In this document: positions 12,476 through 19,974 of the stretch, one piece after another
How positions within the stretch are numbered: the stretch's first letter is position 1
How the letters are laid out: each line of letters begins with the position of its first letter
Assembly (NCBI RefSeq): GCF_004135385.1
Contig: NZ_CP035493.1
Location: 3,105,440-3,169,439, forward strand
Source of the DNA: Xylanimonas protaetiae
Lineage (GTDB): Bacteria; Actinomycetota; Actinomycetes; Actinomycetales; Cellulomonadaceae
Length of the DNA stretch: 64,000 nt
Reading direction: 5' to 3'
Notes under the pieces: generated by a model
Databases searched by the model: none
What the model saw: only the letters and a program-made list of their open reading frames with translations
What the model was told of the DNA's origin: nothing
Position numbers and translations under genes: made by a program

Positions 12476-13077
12476 AGGTTCTCCTTGGGCGATTCGGCGG
12501 TGGGCGATTCGGCGGTGGGCGGTTCGGCGGCGGGCGGTTCGGCGATGGACGACGTGGCGATCAGGTGTCGCACGGCGTCGACGATGCGGGAACGGTCTTC
12601 GGGGTAGCGGGTGCGCAGCCCGGTGTCGAGCTGCAGCGCGCGGACGCGCCCGTCGGACGGGGCGAGCCAGGTGAGCACGACGAGGCCGTCGGCCCCGACG
12701 TACTTGCCCGCCATGCCGGGGGCGAGCCCGGCGCTACGCAGGGCGCTGGTGGGCAGGAACACGGTGGTGGCGCCGGTGCGCTCGACGAGCACGCCGCCGT
12801 CGTGCACGGTCACGCGGGCGGCCGCGCGGTCGCCCAGGCCGTGCGCGCCGACGCGGGCGAGCCAGTCGCCCGCGAGCGTCGTCGAGACGTAGGTGGCCTC
12901 GACCGGGCCGAGGCGGGCGGGCCCGAGCCCGGCGAGGTCCGCCGGCGCGGCGGGCGGCGTCGGGACGAGCTGCCCGGTGCGCTGCGCGACCTTGCGGCGG
13001 CCCGTGAGGACCACGAGGAGCAGCAGGACGCCGATGACGACCCAGATGCCGATCGCGACGGGGGTGGGCAGGTTCAC
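12472..13077 (-). CDS. Membrane-anchored PH-like domain protein of the pyr operon
   Basis: 201 residues with one N-terminal transmembrane helix ([18 protein letters not shown]), then a soluble domain of about 130 residues resembling the PH-like proteins found at this place in many actinobacterial pyrimidine operons. The C terminus is a run of AEPP/AESP repeats made by four 15-bp units. GTG 13077 overlaps the pyrC stop and its own stop overlaps carA GTG, so it is locked into the operon. Its role in pyrimidine synthesis is unknown; a membrane tether or nutrient sensor is only a guess. Confidence 0.8.
   Translation of the reverse strand: MNLPTPVAIGIWVVIGVLLLLVVLTGRRKVAQRTGQLVPTPPAAPADLAGLGPARLGPVEATYVSTTLAGDWLARVGAHGLGDRAAARVTVHDGGVLVERTGATTVFLPTSALRSAGLAPGMAGKYVGADGLVVLTWLAPSDGRVRALQLDTGLRTRYPEDRSRIVDAVRHLIATSSIAEPPAAEPPTAESPTAESPKENL
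12487..12546 (-). repeat. Four 15-bp in-frame tandem repeats at the end of the PH-like gene
   Basis: Units at 12487, 12502, 12517 and 12532 follow GGGCGATTCGGCGGT with few changes and encode Ala-Glu-(Ser/Pro)-Pro-Thr/Ala repeats just before the stop codon. Confidence 0.9.
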
Positions 13078-14375
13078 GCGGCCACCACCGGGGTGCCGTC
13101 GAGCACGGTCGCGCGGCCGCGCAGGAACGTGGCGACGACGCGGCCGGGCAGCGTCCGCCCGCGGAACGGCGTGTTGACCGAGGCGGTCTGCTGTGCGGCG
13201 CCGTCGACGACGCGCGTCGCGGCGGGGTCCACCAGCACGAGGTTGGCGGGCTCGCCGACGGCGATGGGCCGGCCGTGCTGGTCGTCGACGCGGCCGATAC
13301 GGGCCGGGTTCGTGGACAGGACGCGGGCGACGTCGGCCCACGTGAGGCGGCCCGTGTCGACCATGGCCTCCTGGACGACCGACAAGGCCGTCTCCAGGCC
13401 GGTCATGCCGAACGCGGCCGACGCCCACTCGCAGTCCTTGTCCTCGACCGGGTGCGGGGCGTGGTCGGTCGCGACGATGTCGATCGTGCCGTCGGCGAGG
13501 CCCTCGCGGACCGCCTCGACGTCGTCGGCCGTGCGCAGCGGCGGGTTGACCTTGAACGTCGGGTCGTACCCGCGGGCGAGCTCGTCGGTCAGCGCGAGGT
13601 GGTGCGGCGTGACCTCGGCGGTCACGGCGATGCCGCGCGCCTTGGCCCAGCGCACGATCTCGACCGAGCCGCGCGTGGACAGGTGGCACACGTGCAGGCG
13701 CGAGCCGACGTGCTCGGCCAGCAGCACGTCGCGGGCGATGATCGCCTCCTCGGCGACGGCCGGCCAGCCGGCCAGGCCGATCTCGGCGGAGACGACGCCC
13801 TCGTGCATCTGGGCGCCCTCGGTCAGGCGCGGCTCCTGCGCGTGCTGGGCGACGACGCCGTCGAACGCCTTGACGTACTCCAGCGCGCGGCGCATGAGCA
13901 CCGGGTCGTGGACGCACTTGCCGTCGTCGGAGAAGACGCGCACGCGCGCCTTGGAGTCGGCCATCGCGCCGAGCTCGGCGAGGTGGTCCCCCGCGAGGCC
14001 CACGGTCACGGCGCCCACGGGGTGCACGTCGACCCAGCCGGCCTCCTGGCCCAGGCGCCAGACCTGCTCGACGACGCCGGCGGTGTCGGCGACGGGCGAC
14101 GTGTTCGCCATGGCGTGGACGGCCGTGAAGCCGCCCGCGGCGGCCGCGCGGGTACCGGACTCGACGGTCTCGGCGTCCTCGCGGCCCGGCTCGCGCAGGT
14201 GCGTGTGCAGGTCCACCAGGCCCGGCAGCAGCACGTGGCCGGTGGCGTCGAGGACGACGGCGCCCTCGGGGGCCGGCGCGTCGGCACCGACCGCGGCGAT
14301 CACGCCGTCGGCGAGGACGACGTCGGTGGCGTCGCCACCGAGCGGACGGACGTTCTTGAGCACGTACGCGGGCAT
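13074..14375 (-). CDS. pyrC: Dihydroorotase (class I)
   Basis: Cyclises carbamoyl aspartate to dihydroorotate; zinc amidohydrolase. 433 residues. Metal-binding DLHTHLREPG is followed by the SDDGKCV, AQHAQEP and HVCHLST histidine motifs and the catalytic VATDHAPHP near residue 300. Class I enzymes of this type have the DHAPH motif and full length. ATG 14375 overlaps the pyrB stop (ATGA) and its stop overlaps the PH-like gene. Confidence 0.97.
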   Translation of the reverse strand: MPAYVLKNVRPLGGDATDVVLADGVIAAVGADAPAPEGAVVLDATGHVLLPGLVDLHTHLREPGREDAETVESGTRAAAAGGFTAVHAMANTSPVADTAGVVEQVWRLGQEAGWVDVHPVGAVTVGLAGDHLAELGAMADSKARVRVFSDDGKCVHDPVLMRRALEYVKAFDGVVAQHAQEPRLTEGAQMHEGVVSAEIGLAGWPAVAEEAIIARDVLLAEHVGSRLHVCHLSTRGSVEIVRWAKARGIAVTAEVTPHHLALTDELARGYDPTFKVNPPLRTADDVEAVREGLADGTIDIVATDHAPHPVEDKDCEWASAAFGMTGLETALSVVQEAMVDTGRLTWADVARVLSTNPARIGRVDDQHGRPIAVGEPANLVLVDPAATRVVDGAAQQTASVNTPFRGRTLPGRVVATFLRGRATVLDGTPVVAA

Positions 14376-15364
14376 CAGATCGAGGTCCCTTCGGCCGAGG
14401 AGCCCCCGGCGAGCAGCAGGTACAGGGCGGCCATGCGCACGGCGACACCGTTCGCGACCTGCTCGACGATCACGGAGCGGGGCGAGTCGGCGGCCTGCGC
14501 GGAGATCTCCAGCCCGCGGTTCATCGGGCCGGGGTGCATGACGATGGCGTGCTCGGGCAGCATCGCGAGACGACGCTGGTCGAGCCCGTAGCGGCGGGTG
14601 TACTCGAGCGGGCTCGGGAAGAACCCGCCCGCCCCGCCCGACATCCGCTCGCGCTGCACGCGCAGCATCATGACGGCGTCGGGCTGCCAGTCCCGCAGCG
14701 TGTCGTCGAGGCTGTACGACGTCGCGCACGGCCAGCTCTCGACGCCCACGGGCAGCAGCGTCGGCGGGGACACGAGCGTGACCTCGGCGCCCAGCGTGCG
14801 CAGCAGGTTGACGTTGGAGCGCGCGACGCGCGAGTGCAGCACGTCGCCGACGATCGCGACCTTGAGACCCTTGAGGTCGCGGCCGACGCCCTCGTCCGGC
14901 ACCAGGTGGCGGCGGATCGTGAACGCGTCCAGGAGCGACTGCGTGGGGTGCTGGTGCGTGCCGTCGCCCGCGTTGAGCACCGCGACGGGGTTGCCGACGC
15001 TGCCGAGCCAGCCCGAGTGGGCTAGCTGGTGCGGTGCGCCCGACGCCCAGTGCCGCACGACGACGGCGTCCGCGCCCATGGCGTGCAGCGTCAGTGCGGT
15101 GTCCTTGAGCGACTCGCCCTTGGACACGCTCGAGCCCTTGGCCGAGAAGTTGATGACGTCCGCGCTCAGGCGCTTGGCCGCCGTCTCGAACGAGATGCGC
15201 GTGCGCGTGGAGTCCTCGAAGAACAGGTTGACCACGGTGCGCCCGCGCAGCGTCGGGAGCTTCTTGATCTCGCGCGACTGCGTGGCCGCCATCTGTGCGG
15301 CCGTGTCGAGCAGCAGGATCGCCTCGTCGACGCTCAGGTCCGCGGCGGAGAGCAGGTGCTTCAC
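14375..15364 (-). CDS. pyrB: Aspartate carbamoyltransferase catalytic subunit
   Basis: Joins carbamoyl phosphate and aspartate. 329 residues. [13 protein letters not shown] is the carbamoyl-phosphate loop, [16 protein letters not shown] the second signature, and [10 protein letters not shown] the C-terminal substrate loop. No pyrI regulatory-chain gene is present in the window. Start ATG 15364 overlaps the pyrR stop (ATGA). Confidence 0.98.
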   Translation of the reverse strand: MKHLLSAADLSVDEAILLLDTAAQMAATQSREIKKLPTLRGRTVVNLFFEDSTRTRISFETAAKRLSADVINFSAKGSSVSKGESLKDTALTLHAMGADAVVVRHWASGAPHQLAHSGWLGSVGNPVAVLNAGDGTHQHPTQSLLDAFTIRRHLVPDEGVGRDLKGLKVAIVGDVLHSRVARSNVNLLRTLGAEVTLVSPPTLLPVGVESWPCATSYSLDDTLRDWQPDAVMMLRVQRERMSGGAGGFFPSPLEYTRRYGLDQRRLAMLPEHAIVMHPGPMNRGLEISAQAADSPRSVIVEQVANGVAVRMAALYLLLAGGSSAEGTSI

Positions 15365-15948
15365 TTCGCCTCCCCCACGTTCTCGGTGGCCTCACGGCCG
15401 CTGATGACGACGGCGTCCACGCCGTCGATCTCGGCGAGCCGCACCTGGACGCGCTCGGTCGTCGACGTGGGCAGGTTCTTGCCCACGAAGTCGGGCCGGA
15501 TGGGCAGCTCGCGGTGCCCACGGTCCACGAGGCACGCCAGGCGCACCGCGCGCGGGCGTCCCAGGTCGCTGATGGCGTCGAGCGCGGCCCGGATGGTGCG
15601 GCCCGAGAACAGGACGTCGTCGACCAGGACGACGGTCTTGCCGTCGATGCCGCCCGCGGGCAGGCGCGTCACGCCGACGGCCCGGGTGGGGTTGCGGTGC
15701 AGGTCGTCGCGGTACATCGTCACGTCCAGCTCGCCCAGCGCGGCGGCCGGGTCGAACGCGGGGTCGATGGCGGCGAGGCGCTCCGCGAGGCGGTGCGCGA
15801 GCGGGACGCCGCGGGTGGGGATGCCCAGCAGGACGACGTCGGCGGCTCCCTTGGAGCGCTCGACGACCTCGTGGGCGATGCGGGTCAGCGCCCGCGAGAC
15901 GTCCTCGGCACCGAGGACGGTCGTGTCTGATGGCAGGCCGAGGCTCAC
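15361..15948 (-). CDS. pyrR: Bifunctional pyr operon regulator / uracil phosphoribosyltransferase
   Basis: UMP-responsive RNA-binding regulator of pyr genes with weak uracil phosphoribosyltransferase activity. 195 residues. The PRPP loop is [20 protein letters not shown], and the family [13 protein letters not shown] stretch is present. GTG 15948 has a strong AAGGAGG ribosome-binding site. It is the first gene of the operon. In the 90-nt leader I could not identify a PyrR-binding stem or an antiterminator; in mycobacteria PyrR acts on translation, which may apply here. Confidence 0.96.
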   Translation of the reverse strand: MSLGLPSDTTVLGAEDVSRALTRIAHEVVERSKGAADVVLLGIPTRGVPLAHRLAERLAAIDPAFDPAAALGELDVTMYRDDLHRNPTRAVGVTRLPAGGIDGKTVVLVDDVLFSGRTIRAALDAISDLGRPRAVRLACLVDRGHRELPIRPDFVGKNLPTSTTERVQVRLAEIDGVDAVVISGREATENVGEAK

Positions 15949-16035
15949 CGGACCTCCTTCTCCGCCTCACAGGACGGGGTTAAAGGGTGTCGTACGGGGG
16001 GATCGTGCGCAGCCAGGGTATCGGAGCAGACACGA

Positions 16036-16066
16036 GCGCCCGCACACCTTTCCGGTGTGCGGGCGC
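16036..16066 (-). terminator. Terminator hairpin of efp-nusB
   Basis: GCGCCCGCACACC (16036-16048) and GGTGTGCGGGCGC (16054-16066) form a perfect 13-bp stem with a 5-nt loop, 21 nt beyond the nusB stop and before the pyrR leader. No T-run follows. Confidence 0.75.
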
Positions 16067-16086
16067 GATCTGTGTCACAGCGTCCG

Positions 16087-16503
16087 TCAGATCAGGAGCG
16101 TCGGCTTGAGCTCCACGATGCGGCCGAGCAGGCCGTTGACGAACGCGGGCGAGTCGTCGGTGGACAGCTGGGAGGCCAGGTCCACCGCCTCGTCGATGGC
16201 GACGGCGTCGGGGACGTCCGCGTTGAAGAGGATCTCCCAGGTGCCGATGCGCAGCAAGGCGCGGTCGACGGCCGGCATGCGCTCGATCGTCCAGCCGTTC
16301 GAGTACGTCTCGAGCAGCTCGTCGATACGCTCGCGGTGCGCCACGACGCCCTCGACGACGTCGGCCGCGTACTGCGGCACGGGAGACTCGGTCAGCGGCT
16401 TCTCGATGCGGTCGCGCAGCAGGCGAACCGGGTCGAACCCGCGCTGCTCGGCCTCGAAGAGGATGTCCGCGGCGCGCTTGCGCGCCTTGGTGCGTGCACC
16501 CAT
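16087..16503 (-). CDS. nusB: Transcription antitermination factor NusB
   Basis: All-helical partner of NusE (S10) that binds boxA in rRNA leaders. 138 residues, normal length. ARKRAADILFEAEQRG starts the family and AVDRALLRIGTWEIL, AIDEAVDLA and FVNGLLGRI follow. The start lies 5 nt after the efp stop, so the two form an operon. Confidence 0.97.
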   Translation of the reverse strand: MGARTKARKRAADILFEAEQRGFDPVRLLRDRIEKPLTESPVPQYAADVVEGVVAHRERIDELLETYSNGWTIERMPAVDRALLRIGTWEILFNADVPDAVAIDEAVDLASQLSTDDSPAFVNGLLGRIVELKPTLLI

Positions 16504-16508
16504 CCGGA

Positions 16509-17072
16509 TCAGTCGTTCACGCGGCCGAGGTACGACCCGTCACGCGTGTCGACCTTGACCTTGACGCCGGCCTCCATGAAGAGCGGCACCTGGATCTCGC
16601 GGCCCGTCTCCAGCGTGGCCGGCTTGGTGCCACCCGTGGAGCGGTCGCCCTGCAGGCCCGGCTCGGTGTGCGTGATCTCCAGGACGACGGAGGCGGGGAG
16701 CTCGACGTAGAGCGGGGTGCCCTCGTTCATCGCGATCATGACCGACATGCCCTCGAGCATGAAGTCCTTCGCGTCACCGACGACGGCAGCCGGGATGTGG
16801 AACTGCTCCCACGTGTCGGTGTCCATGAAGATGAAGTCCTCGCCGTCCATGTACGAGAACTGGTAGTCGCGACGGTCCACGTTGGCGGTCTCGATCTTGA
16901 TGCCCGCGTTGAAGGTCTTGTCGACGGTCTTGCCCGACACGACGTTCTTCATCTTGGTGCGGACGAACGCGCCACCCTTGCCCGGCTTGACGTGCTGGAA
17001 CTCGATGATCGTCCAGAGCTGGCCGTCGATCCGCAGGACGGTGCCGTTCTTGATGTCGTTGGTGGTAGCCAC
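16509..17072 (-). CDS. efp: Translation elongation factor P
   Basis: Relieves ribosome stalling at polyproline. 187 residues in three beta-barrel domains. In the tip loop ([17 protein letters not shown]) the residue that is modified in many bacteria is the lysine in [13 protein letters not shown] and the C-terminal [14 protein letters not shown] close the family pattern. Start GTG 17072. The genome encodes proline-rich linkers in this window (PriA, PH-like protein, cyclophilin) that could depend on it. Confidence 0.97.
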   Translation of the reverse strand: MATTNDIKNGTVLRIDGQLWTIIEFQHVKPGKGGAFVRTKMKNVVSGKTVDKTFNAGIKIETANVDRRDYQFSYMDGEDFIFMDTDTWEQFHIPAAVVGDAKDFMLEGMSVMIAMNEGTPLYVELPASVVLEITHTEPGLQGDRSTGGTKPATLETGREIQVPLFMEAGVKVKVDTRDGSYLGRVND

Positions 17073-17161
17073 GTTCTTCAGTCTTCCCTACGTCGTTCGG
17101 GGGCAGTATGGGGCGCGCGTGAAGCAGCAAGGGCGCGAAGAGCCCGAGCAAGTCTAGCGGC

Positions 17162-17554
17162 TCAGCCGATCCCCGCCACGATCAGATGGATCACAGCGCG
17201 TCCGGCCAGGCCGCACGCGCCCGCCCACGACACCGACGCGAGCGTCCCGACGACGAACCGCTCGCGCGCCGACGGGCGCTCGCGCAGCTCGTACACGCGC
17301 CCCAGGCCCTTGATCGCGACGACGACGGCGAGCCCCTCCGGGTACCCCGCCAGGAGGCTGAGCGTGATGCCCAGCCGCTCCAGCAGGCCGATCCAGACGG
17401 ACCCCGCCAGCGTGCGCGCGGCCGCCGCCTCGGCGTCGATGTCCCCCTCGGTGCGCCGCAGCACCCACGGGACCAGGACGGCACCCACGCCCACCGACAG
17501 CGCGAGCGCACCGACCCAGACGCCGGCGCTCGCGAACAGCTCCCCCACGGTCAT
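17162..17554 (-). CDS. Small membrane protein, probable partner of the adjacent SatD-like protein
   Basis: 130 residues with about three hydrophobic segments (residues 10-30, 50-75 and 100-128). The second half has the pattern G-x-x-x-I-G-x-L-E-R ... A-x-K-x-x-x-R-x-x-E-L-x-x-R-x-x-x-E-x-F-x-x-G-T-L-x-S. I associate this with the C-terminal membrane part of DUF3307 proteins, which often sit beside SatD genes. ATG 17554 has TAGCGT 7 nt upstream and no ribosome-binding site, so it is probably leaderless. No function can be named. Confidence 0.65.
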   Translation of the reverse strand: MTVGELFASAGVWVGALALSVGVGAVLVPWVLRRTEGDIDAEAAAARTLAGSVWIGLLERLGITLSLLAGYPEGLAVVVAIKGLGRVYELRERPSARERFVVGTLASVSWAGACGLAGRAVIHLIVAGIG

Positions 17555-17561
17555 GCTGGTG

Positions 17562-17567
17562 ACGCTA
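17562..17567 (-). promoter_or_regulatory. -10 box TAGCGT of a leaderless promoter
   Basis: TAGCGT lies 7 nt before ATG 17554 of the small membrane protein, with no Shine-Dalgarno sequence between. Confidence 0.5.
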
Positions 17568-17654
17568 GCGGCGGCCGCCGACGCCCCGCCGGCGCCCCGC
17601 CGTGCGCGGCGCGGCCGTGCGCTGCTGACCCGGCCCCGGCCGCCCTGCGCCAGG

Positions 17655-18281
17655 TCAGCGGGCGATCGTCGCCAGGAGGCGCGCCGCGACGGGACGCACC
17701 GCCGCCTCCTCGCCCGCCAGGGCGGCCCGCAGCCGCTGGCTGACGGCCTGCACCGTGACGCCCAGCGCGGCGGCGGCGGCCTTCTGCGAGCCGGTGCGCG
17801 CGACGGCGTCCACGGCCTCCCAGCCGGGGTCGGTGCGCCGGGCGGCCAGGGCGGCGGTCATGCGCAGCAGGGCCTCGACCTCGGCGGCAGCCGCCGCGTC
17901 GTCCGCGCCGACGGCGATCCCCCCGGCGCCGGGCCCGGCGGCCCCGCGCCGCTTGGCGCGCTCGACGGCACGGCGCGCGTGCACGAAGGCTCGGCCGGAC
18001 GCCGCCCGCGACACCGCCGGCAGCGGCTCGACGACCGGCCCGACCCCGATGCCCACCGACCAGCCTCCGCCGCGCGCGAGCGCGAGCGCGAGGTCCACGG
18101 CCAGGGCCGCGCCCTCCGGGGTGCCGTCGAGCAGGCCCTGGAGCTCGTCGCCGACGGTCCGGTCGAAGGGCAGGACGACACCGTCGCGTCCGGCGGACAG
18201 GCGCGCCACGAGCCCGAGCGCCTCGGGCACCCGATCGGTGGTGTGGGTGCTGTCGCGCTGGTCGGCGGTGAGGACGATCAC
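17655..18281 (-). CDS. SatD-like protein with C-terminal helix-turn-helix
   Basis: 208 residues from GTG 18281. The N terminus (VIVLTADQRDS) fits the SatD pattern of a short strand followed by A-D-x-x-x-S. The C terminus (GSQKAAAAALGVTVQAVSQRLRAAL) is a clear sigma-4/MarR-like helix-turn-helix. The middle is Ala/Gly-rich. I chose 18281 over GTG 18296 because TTGACC, a 17-nt spacer and CAGCCT place transcription at 18281, which makes it leaderless. SatD was named in a streptococcal locus linked to acid stress, and its biochemical role is not established. It is upstream of the small membrane gene on the same strand. Confidence 0.7.
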   Translation of the reverse strand: MIVLTADQRDSTHTTDRVPEALGLVARLSAGRDGVVLPFDRTVGDELQGLLDGTPEGAALAVDLALALARGGGWSVGIGVGPVVEPLPAVSRAASGRAFVHARRAVERAKRRGAAGPGAGGIAVGADDAAAAAEVEALLRMTAALAARRTDPGWEAVDAVARTGSQKAAAAALGVTVQAVSQRLRAALAGEEAAVRPVAARLLATIAR

Positions 18282-18287
18282 GCTGCC

Positions 18288-18316
18288 AGGCTGCACCCTC
18301 GAATCGACAGGGTCAA
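18288..18316 (-). promoter_or_regulatory. Promoter of the SatD-like gene
   Basis: The -35 TTGACC (18311-18316), 17-nt spacer and -10 CAGCCT (18288-18293) end 6 nt before GTG 18281. It is one of the few promoters in the window with a recognisable -35. Confidence 0.55.
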
Positions 18317-18347
18317 GGTAGCCGCTTGGAAAGTCTGGGCCTCAGCG

Positions 18348-18947
18348 TCAGCCCTGGAGGGGCAGCAGCTCCCGCAGCGACGCGATGGCGCGGACGGCGC
18401 CCGGGCACGGCCGGCCGCCGTCGAAGTAGATCGCGTCGACGCCGGCCGCCACGGCCGCCGCCACGTCGATCGGCCGGTCGCCGACCGCGACCACGTCGGT
18501 CAGGTCGTACCTCTCGACGAGGTACCGCATCGACGACGGGTCGGGCTTGCGGGGGAACCCGTCGTCGGCGGTGACGACCGCCGTGAAGAGCGCGTCGATG
18601 CCGGTCTCCTCGAGCAGGTGCAGCACCTGCCGGTCGCGGTGCGACACCAGGAAGTTGCGGCCCCCCGCATCGACGACGCCGGCCAGCACCTCGGGAGCGC
18701 CGTCGAACAGCACGGGGGTGGCGAGCTCGCCGGCCTCCGCGCTCTTGTACTCGGCGAGGAAGCCGGGCACGTGCGCGGCGAACGTCTCGACCGCGTGCGC
18801 GGTCGACACGCGCAGCGCGCGGTAGACCTCGTCGCGCGTCGCGGCGATGCCCTCCTCCGCGAGCGTGTCGACGAACGCCGTCGTCGAGCTCGCGTAGCTG
18901 TCGAGCAGCGTGCCGCCGAGGTCCCAGATGTAGTCGCGGTAGGTCAT
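18348..18947 (-). CDS. HAD-family phosphatase-like hydrolase with altered motif I
   Basis: 199 residues with the layout of phosphoglycolate-phosphatase-type HAD enzymes: a cap of about 60 residues, motif II in FLVSHRD, a lysine in FPRKPDPSSM (motif III) and VAVGDRPIDVAAA (motif IV). Motif I reads WDLGGTLLD: the nucleophile Asp9 is present, but the second Asp, which normally acts as general acid/base, is Gly11. The nucleotides support this reading. I believe this DLGGT form recurs in one HAD subgroup, so it may be a true subfamily rather than a dead enzyme. Substrate unknown. Confidence 0.85.
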   Translation of the reverse strand: MTYRDYIWDLGGTLLDSYASSTTAFVDTLAEEGIAATRDEVYRALRVSTAHAVETFAAHVPGFLAEYKSAEAGELATPVLFDGAPEVLAGVVDAGGRNFLVSHRDRQVLHLLEETGIDALFTAVVTADDGFPRKPDPSSMRYLVERYDLTDVVAVGDRPIDVAAAVAAGVDAIYFDGGRPCPGAVRAIASLRELLPLQG

Positions 18948-18992
18948 CGCGGGTGTCCCGGGCCGGATCCGGCTGCGCGGCCGCCGTCGCCG

Positions 18993-19436
18993 CTACGCGA
19001 GCCGGGCCGCGATCGCATCGAGGGCCAGGCGGTAGGACCCGAACCCGAAGCCGGCGATCGTGCCGGTGGCCACGCCCGAGACCACCGAGTAGTGCCGGAA
19101 CGACTCGCGGGTGTGCGGGTTGGACAGGTGCACCTCGACGAGCAGCAGCCCGGACGTGGTGACCTGAGCGGCGGCGTCGCGCAGCGCGTAGCTGTAGTGC
19201 GTGAACGCCGCCGGGTTGAGCACGACGTGGGAGCGGGTGTCCACGGCCTCGTGCAGCCAGCTCACGATCTGCGACTCGTCGTCGGTCTGCCGGGCGTCGA
19301 CGTCGAGGCCGAGCTCGCTCCCCCACCCGCCCGCGGCGGCCACGAGGTCGTCGAGCGTGTCGGCGCCGTAGATCTCGGGCTCGCGCACGCCGAGCCTGCC
19401 GAGGTTGGGTCCGTTGAGCACGAGTACGCGGGTCAC
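18993..19436 (-). CDS. aroQ: 3-dehydroquinate dehydratase, type II
   Basis: Third step of the shikimate pathway. 147 residues, typical of the dodecameric type II enzyme. LVLNGPNLGRLGVREPEIYG holds the flexible loop with the catalytic Tyr and Arg. NPAAFTHYSYALRDA and EVHLSNPHTRESFR supply the substrate-binding Asn and catalytic His. Start GTG 19436 is preferred because TAGCCT lies 7 nt upstream (leaderless). It is 7 kb from the aroE-C-K-B genes and completes that pathway stretch. Confidence 0.96.
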   Translation of the reverse strand: MTRVLVLNGPNLGRLGVREPEIYGADTLDDLVAAAGGWGSELGLDVDARQTDDESQIVSWLHEAVDTRSHVVLNPAAFTHYSYALRDAAAQVTTSGLLLVEVHLSNPHTRESFRHYSVVSGVATGTIAGFGFGSYRLALDAIAARLA

Positions 19437-19443
19437 GGGCGCC

Positions 19444-19449
19444 AGGCTA
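19444..19449 (-). promoter_or_regulatory. -10 box TAGCCT of a leaderless aroQ promoter
   Basis: TAGCCT lies 7 nt before GTG 19436; no ribosome-binding site intervenes. Confidence 0.55.
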
Positions 19450-19546
19450 GCCCCCCGGACCCCGGGCCGGACGCCCACTCGGCGCTGGCGCCGAGGTGGT
19501 GCGGCGTGTCAGCGCCCGCCCGGGCGAGATGTCGACGCTTGGCACA

Positions 19547-19900
19547 CTATTTCTGCCGAGCGTCGATCTCTCCGGCACGCGCGGTCACGATGGCGTCGAC
19601 GACGTCGTCGGGCAGAGGCTTGCCCGGCTGGAAGGACACCGAGCCCTTGGTGGTGCGGAACCCGGTCAGCCGGTCAGCCAGCCCTTCGAGCACCGCCGGG
19701 CTGAACGGGTACAGCCCCAGGTGCTGCTTCGTCACCATGACCGAGAGCAGCGGGCTCCCCCGGTAGCGGAGCGCCGGCATGCCGTAGCTGCGGCCCTCCT
19801 CGACGTCGGGCACCAGGGCGCGGGCCCGGTCCAGGACGCGCGCGACGGCGTCCTGCTCAGGTCCGTCGAGCGTGGCCACGTACTCCGTGACATCTCCCAT
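19547..19900 (-). CDS. DUF1801 / YdhG-like small protein
   Basis: 117 residues starting MGDVTEYVATLDGPEQDAVARVL. The pattern RSYGMPALRYRG...LLSVMVTKQHLGLYPFSP and the late GSVSFQPGKPLPDDVVDAIV match the YdhG/DUF1801 family, whose Bacillus member Fra acts as a frataxin-like iron chaperone. Whether this protein handles iron is not shown by the sequence. It stands alone between aroQ and the terminator of the MFS gene. Confidence 0.8.
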   Translation of the reverse strand: MGDVTEYVATLDGPEQDAVARVLDRARALVPDVEEGRSYGMPALRYRGSPLLSVMVTKQHLGLYPFSPAVLEGLADRLTGFRTTKGSVSFQPGKPLPDDVVDAIVTARAGEIDARQK

Positions 19901-19916
19901 GCGGCCATGGTGCGCC

Positions 19917-19960
19917 GGAGGGGTGGGCGCCGCAGCGCGTGCGGCGGCGCCCACCCCTCC
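19917..19960 (-). terminator. Strong 17-bp terminator hairpin after the MFS gene
   Basis: GGAGGGGTGGGCGCCGC (19917-19933) pairs perfectly with GCGGCGCCCACCCCTCC (19944-19960) around a 10-nt loop. It begins 14 nt after the MFS stop codon on the minus strand. Confidence 0.8.
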
Positions 19961-19974
19961 TCGACGCGTCGTCG

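Noticed and set aside
15949-16035. PyrR-binding attenuator before pyrR
   Set aside because: No terminator/antiterminator pair or PyrR loop consensus could be found by eye. The only hairpin (16036-16066) is better placed as the nusB terminator.
18962-18973. 12-bp palindrome GCCGGATCCGGC between the HAD gene and aroQ
   Set aside because: Self-complementary without a usable loop and expected by chance at this GC content; no T-run or conserved position supports a role.
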